DNA of 64,000 bases from Streptomyces cylindrosporus (GCF_022698165.1 NZ_JALDAY010000003.1:62001-126000); one strand, 5' to 3'; positions 17,207 to 26,821 are shown, numbered from the stretch's first letter. Translations and numbers: made by a program. Notes: generated from the letters alone by a model not told the origin.

Positions 17207-18115
17207 TTACTCCTTGACGTCGAAGCCGCGGCGCTTGCCGAGCTTGGTGAGCGAGGCCTTGCCGGGGATGCCGTCGGCGGCCTTCCCCGACCAGCCGCAG
17301 CGGCGCTGCCACGCGGCGTACGCCGTGCGGGTCAGCTCGCCGAAGTGGCCGTCGGCGTACTTCTTGTCGAGGAGGCCCTCGGTGACGAGCGCGGCCTCCA
17401 CGGTCTTGGTCCCCGCGTAGGACACCGGGGTGCCGGCTTTCGGCGGGTCGGACTTGGCCGCGGCGATGAGCTTGGACAGGTCGATGACGGGCTTGTCCGA
17501 GCCGCTCGACGAACTGGTGCCTCCGGGCTGCGTCTTGAGCCGGGCGGCGACGTCGCGCCTGAACTTCGCCATGTCGAAGGACGGGTCGACCTTGCGGCGC
17601 GTCCCCTCCTTGTGGCCGATGACGCTGTTCGCGCTCCAGCCGTGCGCTCGGCAGAGCCCGGCGGCCCAACGCACTGCCGCCTCGTACTGCACGTCGGGGT
17701 ACGGGTCCTTGCCGTTGCCCATGTTCTCGATCTCCAGGCCGTAGAAGTGCTGGTTGCCGTCGACCGGCTCGGCACTGTCGGGCCGGGGGTGCGTCGAGGA
17801 CTCGGCAACCACTGCGTCGTACGCGTTCTTCGCGAAGGTTCCGGCGTGGTTGGCCCGCCCGGCGCTGAGCATCGTGGCCGTGCCGTCCTTGGCGAGGTGC
17901 GTGTGGCACAGCGGGCCGGGCAGGTCGCTGGTCCCCTCGTAGCAGAGGCCGAGCGAGCTACGGCCGGCGGTGTGGTGGATGACCACGCCGTTCATCGGCC
18001 CCCAGGGGCCCTTGTGGTTGCGGTTGTGGGTGCGCCAGTTCGTGTGCTCGACGACGTGTACGCCCTCGGCGCGCAGGACGGTGAGCAGCTGCTCGGCGGT
18101 CAGCGGGGCCGCCAT
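17207..18115 (-). CDS. Endolysin: N-acetylmuramoyl-L-alanine amidase plus peptidoglycan-binding domain, 302 aa
   Basis: The N-terminal amidase_2/PGRP domain (residues about 20-190) shows zinc-ligand His residues in GVVIHHTAGRSS and in the later GHKEGTRRKVDPSFDM. A Ser-rich linker (GGTSSSSGSDKP) follows. A C-terminal peptidoglycan-binding-like domain (VEAALVTEGLLDKKYADGHFGELTRTAYAAWQRRCG) ends the protein. It cuts the bond between MurNAc and the peptide stem. The ATG at 18115 was chosen because it overlaps the upstream stop (TGATG); ATG 18133 is also possible. No signal peptide is seen, consistent with holin-dependent export. Confidence 0.93.
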   Translation of the reverse strand: MAAPLTAEQLLTVLRAEGVHVVEHTNWRTHNRNHKGPWGPMNGVVIHHTAGRSSLGLCYEGTSDLPGPLCHTHLAKDGTATMLSAGRANHAGTFAKNAYDAVVAESSTHPRPDSAEPVDGNQHFYGLEIENMGNGKDPYPDVQYEAAVRWAAGLCRAHGWSANSVIGHKEGTRRKVDPSFDMAKFRRDVAARLKTQPGGTSSSSGSDKPVIDLSKLIAAAKSDPPKAGTPVSYAGTKTVEAALVTEGLLDKKYADGHFGELTRTAYAAWQRRCGWSGKAADGIPGKASLTKLGKRRGFDVKE

Positions 18116-18435
18116 CACACACGCTCCGGCCATGCCCAGTGGGACGGGCCGTCGCCGAGGGTTCGGGAGGTCGCCCAGTAGGTGTCGTTGCCGTCCAGGA
18201 ACACCTGGAGGTTGGCGGTCGTCGTCTCCGGGTGGAAGATCCGGACGACCATGGCGGGGTAAACGTCGCCCTCGAAGGCGTGGTTGCCGACGTGTATCTG
18301 GGGGCCGAGTGCCTGGCTCGCCAGGGTGACGCCGGCGGCGTTGAGGTTGTGCGCATCGGCGCGGCGCTTGTTGATCGCGTCGGCGTCCTGCTGGCTGAGG
18401 GTGTAGTGGACGATGCGTCCGATCGTTGGCTTCAA
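18115..18435 (-). CDS. Uncharacterised late protein, 106 aa
   Basis: Function not recognised. It has an MKPTIGRIVHYTLSQQDADAINKRRAD start, a middle with IHVGNHAFEGDVYPAMVVRIFHP and a strand-rich end (LQVFLDGNDTYWATSRTLGDGPSHWAWPE). Proteins of this size and look sit between tail tip and endolysin genes in several actinophages. It overlaps the endolysin start (TGATG). A small hairpin (GCCCCG...CGGGGC, 18460-18482) lies between it and the gene before. Confidence 0.6.
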   Translation of the reverse strand: MKPTIGRIVHYTLSQQDADAINKRRADAHNLNAAGVTLASQALGPQIHVGNHAFEGDVYPAMVVRIFHPETTTANLQVFLDGNDTYWATSRTLGDGPSHWAWPERV

Positions 18436-18499
18436 GGGGCCCTCCAGGGCATGAAGAAAGCCCCGGCCGGGTGGCGCGGGGCGTACGGGTGAGCGGGCG

Positions 18500-18745
18500 T
18501 CAGGCGGTAGGCGTCATCGCCTCCGTGTACGCGTAGGTGCGCGAGGCCACACCCAGGTCGAAGTCCTCCGACCCATCGATCAAGTCGACGAGCTTCTGAA
18601 CGATCGGGCCAACGGCCGGGTCGTCGGGGTTGTCGACCAGGACGGCGATGTTGAAGTCGACGGGATAGTCGCCAACGTGCGCCACACTGCGGGCGCTGAC
18701 CCGCCACTCGCTCTGGGTCGGACCCTGCGGGCTTCCCAGGGGCAT
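18500..18745 (-). CDS. Uncharacterised small late protein, 81 aa
   Basis: Not recognised. The sequence contains WRVSARSVAHVGDYPVDFNIAVLVDNPDDPAVGPIVQKLVDLIDG, which suggests a compact alpha/beta fold. It starts at an ATG 10 bp after the tail fibre-like gene, in the late operon. A minor tail-end or host-contact role is possible from position only. Confidence 0.55.
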   Translation of the reverse strand: MPLGSPQGPTQSEWRVSARSVAHVGDYPVDFNIAVLVDNPDDPAVGPIVQKLVDLIDGSEDFDLGVASRTYAYTEAMTPTA

Positions 18746-18755
18746 GCGGAACCTC

Positions 18756-19151
18756 CTACGTCGTGTTCCAGGCTGCCGTCACACGGATGTTCCGGCTGGT
18801 GGGGATGCTCAGGGTGGACGAGCGGAGCGTGATGGCACCGGTCGTACCGATCGTGCACTCGCCGTCCTCAGTGCCGTCACCCCATACAGCGTTGATCGTG
18901 TTCGGGGGCCGCCAACCAGTCGGCAGCGTGCACAGCGTCGTGTCCGGCAGGTTGCCGCTGACCAGGTTGATACCGGTGCCTGAGTAGAGCAGGTAGCAGT
19001 GCACGAACACCGACTTCCCCGACTTCGAGGCGTAGAAGTCGTTCACCGAGAAGTCGGTTGCAGCGACGAGACCGGTCGTGACGATCGTCGGGTCCAGGCC
19101 GTCGTTGAGCCGGTCGTCCGTGATCCGCATGCCGGGACGCCACAGGGTCAC
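18756..19151 (-). CDS. Small tail-end / fibre-like protein, 131 aa
   Basis: A strand-rich protein with many Thr, Ser and Gly (TDFSVNDFYASKSGKSVFVHCYLLYSGTGINLVSGN, TLPTGWRPPNTINAVWGDGTEDGECTIG). The TGWRPP and repeated beta segments resemble C-terminal domains of phage tail fibres or baseplate proteins. It follows the large tail protein gene by 12 bp. A receptor-contact function is inferred. Confidence 0.6.
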   Translation of the reverse strand: MTLWRPGMRITDDRLNDGLDPTIVTTGLVAATDFSVNDFYASKSGKSVFVHCYLLYSGTGINLVSGNLPDTTLCTLPTGWRPPNTINAVWGDGTEDGECTIGTTGAITLRSSTLSIPTSRNIRVTAAWNTT

Positions 19152-19163
19152 AGTCAGCCTCCC

Positions 19164-22100
19164 TTACAGAGCGACGATGGTGGGGCGGGCGAGCCGTACG
19201 TCCGCGCCCGCTGCCTGGGCCTTGACGATGGCGTTGCGGCTCCGGGCAACGGTGAAGATCTGCGGTGTGACGACGTCGTAGTTGTCGTACCTGACCTCGA
19301 CGGTGGCCGCGTTGGTGTTGCCCGTGGGGCGGATGCTGCGCGTGCCGTACTGGTTCGCGGCGGTGATCGCGCTGTCGGTCGCCTCGATGTTCCACACGCC
19401 CGGCTCGAACGAGGACGACGCCAGCCAGGCCTTCGCCTTCAACGCGGTGCCCCTCCCCTGGAAGCGCACCCTGATGAAGGTCCCGGCAACGTGCGTGATC
19501 CCGGCGAGGGTGTACGTGCCCAGCTCGGTCTGGACGTCCGCGATGACCTTCCGCAGGGACAAGACGATCGTGTTCGACGTCGTGAACTGGAGCCGGGCCA
19601 TGTACATGTTGGAGGCGTCCTGCATGCGCGCGGTCACCGCGCCGTACAAGCTCTCCGTGCCGGTCGCCAGGGCCGAGGTGGTGATGTCGCAGTAGATGTC
19701 GAAGTCGGCGTGCGGGGCCGTGACCGCGCTGCGGCGGGAGGTGTCCAGCGTGGACAGGATGTGCGACCCGTACCCGCTACCCACGTTGTAGTCGCTCGCC
19801 GATCCGCCGCCGACCTGGTTCCACGCCAGGCCAGCGTCCGACGTGCCCCAGCTGGAGGACACTGTCCGGCCGAAGGCGTCGTGCAACCAGCTCGCCTTCG
19901 CCTGGGTGATGCGGACAGCCCAGGCGAACCACGTCTGCGCCTGCGACGGGGTGCCCGCGTGCCGCGCACGCATACTCGCGCGCGAGGCAGTGGCTGGTGC
20001 GACCGCCGTGATTTTGAGGAACGTCCACTGCCCGGCCGGCACGGCGGTGCCTGCTGAGAAGCCGGTGCTGATGTAGCTGCCCCCGGCGGTAAACCAGTCT
20101 ACTGACGGGTCCAGGGTCTGGCCCGAAGGGCTGTACACCCACATGCTCAGCACGTACGAGGCGCCGGGGATGATGCTGCCAACGGGTGTCAACGCGCATG
20201 TCGCGCCGCCCTCTGTGCTCGTGCCGTTCGGGGTGATGAACAGCGAGCCGCGGGCTTGCGGGTGCACGATCTCGGTCGACCAGCTGATACTGCCGTTCTG
20301 CGCTGACCAGCTGCTGGTGTCAGTGTCGAAGAAGGGGTTGCTGTTGACCAGGCGGCCGCCGGCGGCGACCCGTACCTCCTCCCCGCTGATCTTGAGGTCC
20401 CATGGGGAGTCGAACGGGTCGTTGGTCCACGGCAGGCCCGCCGTGGCGAGCACGTCCAGCGTGGTGGCCGTGCTGGTGGCCGCGGTGGCGAGTTGGCTGC
20501 CGCTGGTGTCCACCCACGCTCCAGCGGGCTTCTGCACGTCGCCCACCGTCCAGGGCGTTGCAGGTGTGCAGTTGAAGATGACGTCCCAGGCGTACTCGTC
20601 GATCGTCTCCTCGTAGCCCTGCACGATCAGCTCGATGTCGCCGGGCGGCAGCCATGCGGGCGGGTTCCTGATGATGATCTTGTCGCCGATATCGACGGCC
20701 AGGATCTGGTCTGCCAGGTCCGAGGCCCTGTGCAGCATGACGTGCACGCGCGGATAGCGCGGGCCCTCCACGGTGCCGAGGTGCAGCCGCCAGTAGGCGA
20801 TCGGCTCGGCCTGGTCGTCGGTGGCCAGGTTGAGCGTGGTTGACGTGTCGTAGCCGGTCCCGATGCCGTTGGGCGGGGACTGGACGGACAGCCGTCCGTC
20901 GTCCAAGACGGCCTGCCCGGAGGCGCCGTCCTCGCGGCTCACGGTGACGTCGTTGGTGACTCCGTCGTCGTCCGGGGTGGGCTCCAGCGGGGGCGCCAGC
21001 CCGGGCGCGGTGTAGTCCAGGACGAGTTGCGCCGGCTGGTTGTACAGGGAGTTGCGGTCCCGGTAGCGCAGGAAGCCGCGGCCTCGCTCCTCGTACAGCA
21101 TGCCGCCGTCAGCCTCCACGCACTCCCCGATCAGGTCGAGGACTGCGCGCGTCCGCTGGGGGCCCAGCGGTGTCTCCAGGGCGACGGCCCCGTTGACCCG
21201 GAGCGGGAGCGCCTCCTCGGTGGCCAGGCGGCGCAGGCGAGCGCCTGCTGTCTCGCCGGTCCAGCCGTTGAGTGCGTTGTCGAACGCGGCGGTGTCGTCG
21301 GACGGCCAGACGGAGATGTGCCCGATGGCCATGCCGTCGAGGTCGGCCGAGTAGCCGGCCGCGGGCGAGGCGACCGCGGTGGGGCGGCCGATCGTCCCCG
21401 CGAAGGAGGAGTTGATGGCGCTTGCGCTGCCGTCCAGTTTGACGAAACCGAGGTGCCAGTTGACGTTGCCGCCGTTCTGCACGGCGTTGAACTCCACCTT
21501 GATCCACTGGTTGTACAGGTCGGTGCCGGTGGCGACGTCCTGGGTGAAGATCGTGTTGCCGTCGTCGTCCTTGCCCAGCACGCGAGTGGTGTCGTTCTTG
21601 ATCTGGATGGACCACTCCGTGACCGTGCCCGTGGACAGGATGCGCATGAAGGTACGCAGCGCCGTGTTCACGGAGTTCTGCCGGTACAGCCACTGCACAC
21701 CCCACTCGGTGAGCGTGGAGGCCGGCGCGGGCACCCGGCCCATCATGATGCGGTCGACGCCCGTCGAGCTGCTCAGCACGGGCAGCGCCTCGGAGGAGGG
21801 AAGGCTGTCCTCCTGAGCCCACTGGACACCAGTCAGGGACAGCGACCGGACGCCGGCGATCGGAGAGGAGGCCTTCGTCGCTGACGAGCCCTCCTCCATC
21901 GGCCAGTACGCCAGCGGCGCGTACGAGGGGATGCGGCGGCGCAGCGCGCTCTTGAGCGGCTTGCCGCCACGGCCCAACCGGCGCAGCAGGCCGGCGGACT
22001 GGCCGTCCACCCACACGTCCTTGCCGGAGACGTGCCAGCGGGTGGGCAGCGCAGCCATCTCGTGATACAGGCGGACGCGCCGATCGGTGATCGACGCCGA

Positions 22101-22982
22101 TCCCGCCAGCGACCACACGCGGCCCGCGCTGTCTGTGAAGCCGGTGGTCCCCACCGCCTGCACGGTGAAGTCGGGCGACGCGACGAGGGCGCCGTTGATG
22201 CCGTTGCGCACCTGCACGCTGTTGAACCGGCCCAGCGGCGGGGTGAAGTTGACGCCCGTAGCCTGTCCGATCCGCAGGGGCGTGGACGAGTTGAAGATGC
22301 TGGTGGTGCCCGCCTGCACCACCGTGTCCCCGAGCTGCTGCCAGGGGCCGGACATCGTCGGCGCGGTGTAGAAGGTGATCGTGCGGCCGCTCGCGCCGTT
22401 GTCGACGTCCATGGTGACGCGGACCGCCTGGCGGCCGTTGCTGGCGACCGGCGGCGGCGCTGTCGAGGACGCCGACAGCGCGTTGGAGCCGTCTGCCGAC
22501 CACTCCCAGTACAACAGCCCGTCCCGCGTGCCCACGAACCACGACTTCGTGCCGGCCGAGAAGTCGAGCTTGCCGACCAGGTGCACGGTGTTGATGCTGG
22601 CCGTGTAGCCGGTCCAGTTGGCGAGCGTGGCGTCGAGGCGGACGTCGATGTCACCGGTGATGTCGAGGGCCGCGAGGTCCGGGGTGGTCGCGGCGTCGGT
22701 GAAGTTGCCGGTCAGGTCCAGGCCGGGTGTGCCCGCGCGTGCGGACACGCGGAAGGGCGTGTTGCGGTCGATCTGCCCGTAGTACGGCCCCACAGGGTTG
22801 TCGGGGCTGAACCGGCCGTCCTTGTTGTTGAGCTGGGGGCGGCAGTCGCCCGGGTCCGGGATGACCACGGGCGTACTGCTGCCCCGCGTGTGGCGCAGGT
22901 CGCCCCGCTTGAAGACGCGGTCGGTGATGTCCGTCCACACCCCTGCGAGGAGCATCTCGGCACGCGGTGAGAACGAGGCCAT
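19164..22982 (-). CDS. Large tail-tip / minor tail protein with LamG-like domains, 1272 aa
   Basis: A tail-tip structural protein. The N-terminus (ADITDRVFKR-like segment WTDITDRVFKRGDLRHTRG, then DPGDCRPQLNNKDGRFSPDNPVGPYYGQI) is typical for minor tail proteins of actinophage siphoviruses. Two concanavalin/LamG-like beta regions follow, around residues 80-260 and 360-560 (APLAYWPMEEGSS, WHLGFVKLDGSASAINSSF). A carbohydrate-binding-like C-terminal region ends the protein. It lies directly after the tape measure gene (3 bp). It probably builds the tip and contacts the cell wall glycans. Confidence 0.85.
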   Translation of the reverse strand: MASFSPRAEMLLAGVWTDITDRVFKRGDLRHTRGSSTPVVIPDPGDCRPQLNNKDGRFSPDNPVGPYYGQIDRNTPFRVSARAGTPGLDLTGNFTDAATTPDLAALDITGDIDVRLDATLANWTGYTASINTVHLVGKLDFSAGTKSWFVGTRDGLLYWEWSADGSNALSASSTAPPPVASNGRQAVRVTMDVDNGASGRTITFYTAPTMSGPWQQLGDTVVQAGTTSIFNSSTPLRIGQATGVNFTPPLGRFNSVQVRNGINGALVASPDFTVQAVGTTGFTDSAGRVWSLAGSASITDRRVRLYHEMAALPTRWHVSGKDVWVDGQSAGLLRRLGRGGKPLKSALRRRIPSYAPLAYWPMEEGSSATKASSPIAGVRSLSLTGVQWAQEDSLPSSEALPVLSSSTGVDRIMMGRVPAPASTLTEWGVQWLYRQNSVNTALRTFMRILSTGTVTEWSIQIKNDTTRVLGKDDDGNTIFTQDVATGTDLYNQWIKVEFNAVQNGGNVNWHLGFVKLDGSASAINSSFAGTIGRPTAVASPAAGYSADLDGMAIGHISVWPSDDTAAFDNALNGWTGETAGARLRRLATEEALPLRVNGAVALETPLGPQRTRAVLDLIGECVEADGGMLYEERGRGFLRYRDRNSLYNQPAQLVLDYTAPGLAPPLEPTPDDDGVTNDVTVSREDGASGQAVLDDGRLSVQSPPNGIGTGYDTSTTLNLATDDQAEPIAYWRLHLGTVEGPRYPRVHVMLHRASDLADQILAVDIGDKIIIRNPPAWLPPGDIELIVQGYEETIDEYAWDVIFNCTPATPWTVGDVQKPAGAWVDTSGSQLATAATSTATTLDVLATAGLPWTNDPFDSPWDLKISGEEVRVAAGGRLVNSNPFFDTDTSSWSAQNGSISWSTEIVHPQARGSLFITPNGTSTEGGATCALTPVGSIIPGASYVLSMWVYSPSGQTLDPSVDWFTAGGSYISTGFSAGTAVPAGQWTFLKITAVAPATASRASMRARHAGTPSQAQTWFAWAVRITQAKASWLHDAFGRTVSSSWGTSDAGLAWNQVGGGSASDYNVGSGYGSHILSTLDTSRRSAVTAPHADFDIYCDITTSALATGTESLYGAVTARMQDASNMYMARLQFTTSNTIVLSLRKVIADVQTELGTYTLAGITHVAGTFIRVRFQGRGTALKAKAWLASSSFEPGVWNIEATDSAITAANQYGTRSIRPTGNTNAATVEVRYDNYDVVTPQIFTVARSRNAIVKAQAAGADVRLARPTIVAL

Positions 22983-22985
22983 GCG

Positions 22986-25900
22986 CTACCTCCTCTTGCC
23001 TCTGCCGAAGGCGACCTGGACGTCGCCGCCGCCCTTGACGTCGACGGCGTGGCGGATGACCTCCGTGAGGAGGTCCTCGAATCGGCCTCCGCCGGAGCGG
23101 ACCTCCCAGATGACACGACCGGTCCCTGCGGGAGCCGCGGACGCGCCGCCGCTGGTACCGGCGGCCATGCCGGGAAGCTGGCCGGTGAGGGCCTGCAACT
23201 GGTCGCGCACGGCCGGGGTTTGGTCGTCGAGGCCAGCCTGGAAGCCGGCGAGGACCAGACGGCCGGCGGGGCGGAGGATCTGCTTGTCGACGGACTCGGG
23301 GCCCTTCCAGTCCGTCAGGCTGGAGGTCAGGTCCCCGAGCAGGCCCTTGACGGATGGGATGTGGTCCTTGATGCCGTTGATGAGTCCGGTGATCAGGCTC
23401 CATCCGGCGTTGTAGAGGGTGCCGCCGAGGCCGGACAGCACGCTCTTTGCGCGGCCGGGAAGGCCCCCGATCGCGCTGACGGCGCTGGAGAGGCCCTTCC
23501 CGATGGCACTGCCCATGGACTTCAGGGCGGAGCTCGCCGTGCTGGCGATGCGCGGCCCGAGGCTGGACAGGACGGACACTGCGCGGCCCGGCAGACCTGC
23601 GAAGAAGCCCAAGATCGCGGTGATCATGTCGGGGACGATGCTGTGCCCGACGAGGGTGTCGTAGAGCCACTCGAAGAGCTTCACGATGCCGTTGACGAGC
23701 CACAGCACTGCGTCCATGGCGGGCTTGAAGGCCTGTTGCAGCCCCTGGAAGAACTTGATCAAGCCTTCGATGGCCGGGATCACGACGTTGGTGATGATCG
23801 CGGCCAGCCCGATAGCGAAGTCGGACGCGAGCGTGCCAACCAGCCTGATCAGTGGTTGCAGGGCGGGCAGCACGCCGACGAGGACCTGCGCTTGCATGTT
23901 GGCGAAGGCCTCGATCAGCGGGGACACCGCGACCAGGAGATCCGCGAAGCTCTGGCCGAGGGTGGCCAGGCTCGGCCCCAGCTCGACGAGGATGTCCGCG
24001 AAGAGCTGGAGGAAGAACACCAACCGGTCGGCGAAGATCTTCGCGATGGGCTCCAGGATGCCCGGGAGCACCGCCAGGACGGGCGACAGCGTGTCCTCGA
24101 GGATGCCCGCGACCTCCTCGACGACCGGCGCGAGCGCCCCGAAGGTCTCCTGAGCCACCCCCAGGAGCGGGGTGAGCGCAGGCAGGAGCGCCCCAACAAG
24201 ATCACCGATCACGGGCAGAAGCGGTGCGACGGCTTCGACGAGGACACCGACCGCCTTCGCGGCCGCCACGAGAACGGGCCCGAGCGCGTCGATGATCGGA
24301 GACAGCGCGTCCCCGAGAGCCTGGATCAGGGTCTGCACCGGCGGCCCAAGTGCCGCCAGGACGGGACCGATCACGCCCAGGGCCTGACCGAGCAGCGGAG
24401 CGACGGTCTTCGCCAGGACCGCCATGGTGTCGAACAGGGCCTTCAGCCCGTTCTGGACCTCGGGCGTCGCGAACGCCTCGGCCAGCGCCCCGCTGACCTC
24501 CTTGAGGACCCCGAGGAGACCGCCGCCGGAGGCCTGCGCGGCGTTGAAGACGCTGCCCAGGATGCTGCCGACGTTCATGGCGACGTCGACGATCTCCCCG
24601 ATCAGGTCGATCGCGTGCTCGATGGCGTCCTGGAGTTTGCCGCTCTCGAACGCGGCGCCGAGCCGGTCACCGATGTCCGCCGCAGCCGTCCCCGCCGCCG
24701 CAGTCAGCCGGTCGAAGGACGGCCCGGCCGCCGCCGCGAGCTGCCCGAAGGCCGTCACGGCGATGCCCGGGAGCCCCGACAGGTTGTGCAGGCCGGCGCT
24801 CGCCGAGGCCATGGCCTGCCCGAGGGTGCCGGACGTGGCCAGCTCCTTGGCCGACGCGAGCGCCCCCTGCGCCATGTCGTTGAGGGCGTCCGCCGAGTCC
24901 ACCAGGCCCGCACGCAGGACCGGCAGCACGCTCTTGGCCGTCGACGTGAGGTCCGCGGCGAGGCCCTGGAACAGGTGCTGCTGCACGTCCAGGCGCAGCG
25001 CGTCCCACGCGGGCTTCAGCGCGAGCACCGCGTACACGAACTCCCGTGCCGCAGGGGCCAGCTTGGCCATCGCCTCGGCGAAGGGGTCGATGCCCCCGCC
25101 TCCGCCGCCCCCGCCGCCGGCGAGCGCCTGGTTGAGGGCCTCCTGGGCGCGCCGTACCTGCTCGATCCCGTCCGCTGCGGTCTTGGCCTGCTCGCGGCGG
25201 GCGTCGGCGAGGTCCCGCTCACGGTCGGCGACTTCGCGCTGCGTGTCCGCGATGCGCTGCTGCGCGTCGCGGACCGCGTCCGTGCCCTCGACACCGGCCT
25301 TGTTGGCCTTCTCCGTGTCTTCCTGGAGGCGCTTGGTCTGGGTCTGCGCCTCCTTGAGGCGCTGTACGGCGCTGTCGTAGGCGAGTTGGGCCCGTGCGAC
25401 CTCTTCCGGGTCGCCCTCTGCCTGCGCCTCGGTCAGGGCCTTCTGGGCGTCCTCGACGTCGAGGATCGCGTCGCGCTGGTCCAACTGGGCGTCCGCCAGC
25501 TGGTTGTTCAGGTCCTCCAGATCCCTCGCGCCCTGCTTGCGGGCGTCGTTGAGCGCGAGCTGGGCCGCCCGCGCCTCCTTCTGCGCATCGCCGAGGGACC
25601 GCTCAGCGTCCTGGACCCTCCTCGCGGCCTGCGCGTTGGCCTCAGCCGCCTGCTTGACGGCGTCCTTGAGCGCCTGCTGTGCGGCCGCGGCACCGTTCGC
25701 CCCCGATGCCGCCCCGCCGGCAGCCGCTCCAGCCCCCTTGAAGGCGGCCCCGATCGCCTCGCCGATGCCCGACGTGCCGATCTTGAATGCGGCCGTGGCC
25801 TGCGCGAGCGACAGAATCGCCGTCGCGCCGACCGCCGCAGCCGGAGCGATGTTCGCGAGCGCCGCCGCGGCCGCGGCCGCCACGGGGACGATCGCGCCCA

Positions 25901-26201
25901 CCCGCAGCGCCATGAGGCCGGCCTGCGAGGCGGCCGTCCCGATGACGCTTCCGAGGCTTCCGAGCCTGCGCAGGGACAGGCTGGCCCGGTCACCGTTGCG
26001 GCCGATGCCGTTGCCCAGTGCCTGCCCCATCCCGCGGGACTCGGAGGTGAACCGGCCGCGCATGTCGCGCAGGCGGCCGTCCCACGACCGCTGGAGCCCG
26101 CGCATGCGCAGTTCGGCGTCGGTGAGGCCGCGGCGCATGCCGGTGTCGTCCGTACGGATGTAGCCGACGAGCTCGCCGATGGTGAGGGCCACCCGAAGCA
26201 C
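22986..26201 (-). CDS. Tail tape measure protein, 1071 aa
   Basis: The tape measure sets tail length and passes DNA into the cell. The N-terminus has the family-like GELVGYIRTDDTGMRRGLTDAELRMRGLQRSW. It is followed by an Ala-rich hydrophobic stretch near residues 85-130, long coiled-coil segments (residues about 180-360), a GGGGGGGG linker and further hydrophobic repeats (PVLAVLPGILEPIAKIF). Size and position after the frameshifted chaperone genes are diagnostic. The GTG at 26201 or at 26192 may be the start. At the usual about 1.5 angstrom per residue, a tail near 160 nm is predicted (inference). Confidence 0.95.
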   Translation of the reverse strand: MLRVALTIGELVGYIRTDDTGMRRGLTDAELRMRGLQRSWDGRLRDMRGRFTSESRGMGQALGNGIGRNGDRASLSLRRLGSLGSVIGTAASQAGLMALRVGAIVPVAAAAAAALANIAPAAAVGATAILSLAQATAAFKIGTSGIGEAIGAAFKGAGAAAGGAASGANGAAAAQQALKDAVKQAAEANAQAARRVQDAERSLGDAQKEARAAQLALNDARKQGARDLEDLNNQLADAQLDQRDAILDVEDAQKALTEAQAEGDPEEVARAQLAYDSAVQRLKEAQTQTKRLQEDTEKANKAGVEGTDAVRDAQQRIADTQREVADRERDLADARREQAKTAADGIEQVRRAQEALNQALAGGGGGGGGGIDPFAEAMAKLAPAAREFVYAVLALKPAWDALRLDVQQHLFQGLAADLTSTAKSVLPVLRAGLVDSADALNDMAQGALASAKELATSGTLGQAMASASAGLHNLSGLPGIAVTAFGQLAAAAGPSFDRLTAAAGTAAADIGDRLGAAFESGKLQDAIEHAIDLIGEIVDVAMNVGSILGSVFNAAQASGGGLLGVLKEVSGALAEAFATPEVQNGLKALFDTMAVLAKTVAPLLGQALGVIGPVLAALGPPVQTLIQALGDALSPIIDALGPVLVAAAKAVGVLVEAVAPLLPVIGDLVGALLPALTPLLGVAQETFGALAPVVEEVAGILEDTLSPVLAVLPGILEPIAKIFADRLVFFLQLFADILVELGPSLATLGQSFADLLVAVSPLIEAFANMQAQVLVGVLPALQPLIRLVGTLASDFAIGLAAIITNVVIPAIEGLIKFFQGLQQAFKPAMDAVLWLVNGIVKLFEWLYDTLVGHSIVPDMITAILGFFAGLPGRAVSVLSSLGPRIASTASSALKSMGSAIGKGLSSAVSAIGGLPGRAKSVLSGLGGTLYNAGWSLITGLINGIKDHIPSVKGLLGDLTSSLTDWKGPESVDKQILRPAGRLVLAGFQAGLDDQTPAVRDQLQALTGQLPGMAAGTSGGASAAPAGTGRVIWEVRSGGGRFEDLLTEVIRHAVDVKGGGDVQVAFGRGKRR

Positions 26202-26228
26202 CCCCAGCCGCTGTTGAGTTGTGGTGGA

Positions 26229-26821
26229 TCAGGAGTGCAGGGCCCTGCGGATCTGCTCGTCGTCGTCGACGATCGTGATCTCGTCGCCGGCGAGGCGACG
26301 CCACATCGACTGGGGCGACAAGCCTGCGATCAGCGCGTAAAAGCGGCGCCGAGTCAGGTTTGCGATCTCGTCCGGGTTGAGGCCGTACTCACGCTGGAAG
26401 TCCGCTTCGAGCGCCCACCACCACTGGCGGATGGCGCGCGTCGTGCGGCTCGGTTCGGCGTCGCTTTTCCCCCGCTCGCCCCCTCGCCGTTCTGGACGAG
26501 TTCGTACGCCTCGGCGAAGGTCATCTCGCGTCCGCTGGCGTGCGCGAGGCCCCAAGTGAGTACGGTCTGGAACTCCTTCAGCCCCATGCCGGCCTCGCGC
26601 CAGTGCTCCATGCAGTCCGTGCCGAAGATCAGCTTGACGAGTTCCTCGACGTCCTCAGACCTGGAGGAGTCCTGGAGCTCCTCGACGCGCCGCTCGACGA
26701 TCAGCGGCATGTCGTTCGGCACCTGGACCTCGACGCCGCGGATGACCTCCGTACGGCCGGACGAGACCTCGGCCCAGAACGCGTCCCACGATTCCCCCAC
26801 GGGGCTCTTGCGGGCCGTCAC
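26229..26821 (-). CDS. Tail assembly chaperone, frameshift fusion (GT-like), about 197 aa
   Basis: Ribosomes slipping back one base at GGGAAAA leave the G frame after codon 119 and read 78 further codons to 26229. The appended part is SDAEPSRTTRAIRQWWWALEADFQREYGLNPDEIANL, then RRFYALIAGLSPQSMWRRLAGDEITIVDD. It carries the conserved-looking T-domain and no start codon of its own with a ribosome site. The position between major tail protein and tape measure matches all siphovirus G/GT systems. Confidence 0.88.
26354..26821 (-). CDS. Tail assembly chaperone, short form (G-like), 155 aa
   Basis: The zero-frame product of the lambda G/GT-type pair, which helps tail tube and tape measure assemble but is not in the virion. 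It begins VTARKSPVGESWDAFWAEV at a GTG that overlaps the major tail protein stop (GTGA). Typical parts are DMPLIVERRVEELQDS and EHWREAGMGLKEFQTVLTWGLAHASGREMTFAEAYELVQNGEG. The frame contains the slippery GGGAAAA and then ends in an Arg/Ser-rich tail at 26354. Confidence 0.9.
   Translation of the reverse strand: MTARKSPVGESWDAFWAEVSSGRTEVIRGVEVQVPNDMPLIVERRVEELQDSSRSEDVEELVKLIFGTDCMEHWREAGMGLKEFQTVLTWGLAHASGREMTFAEAYELVQNGEGASGGKATPNRAARRAPSASGGGRSKRTSSVSTASTRTRSQT
26465..26471 (-). promoter_or_regulatory. Programmed -1 ribosomal frameshift site
   Basis: The heptamer GGGAAAA is read G-GGA-AAA in the zero frame, the canonical X-XXY-YYZ form. It is preceded by GG and followed by GCGACGCC. Slippage joins the G-like frame to the T-like frame exactly where the two open frames overlap (26356-26555). 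Confidence 0.88.

Noticed and set aside
18460..18482. Terminator between the 18500-18745 and 18115-18435 genes
   Set aside because: The stem is only six base pairs, and a stop here would cut off the lysis genes; at most a weak attenuator.
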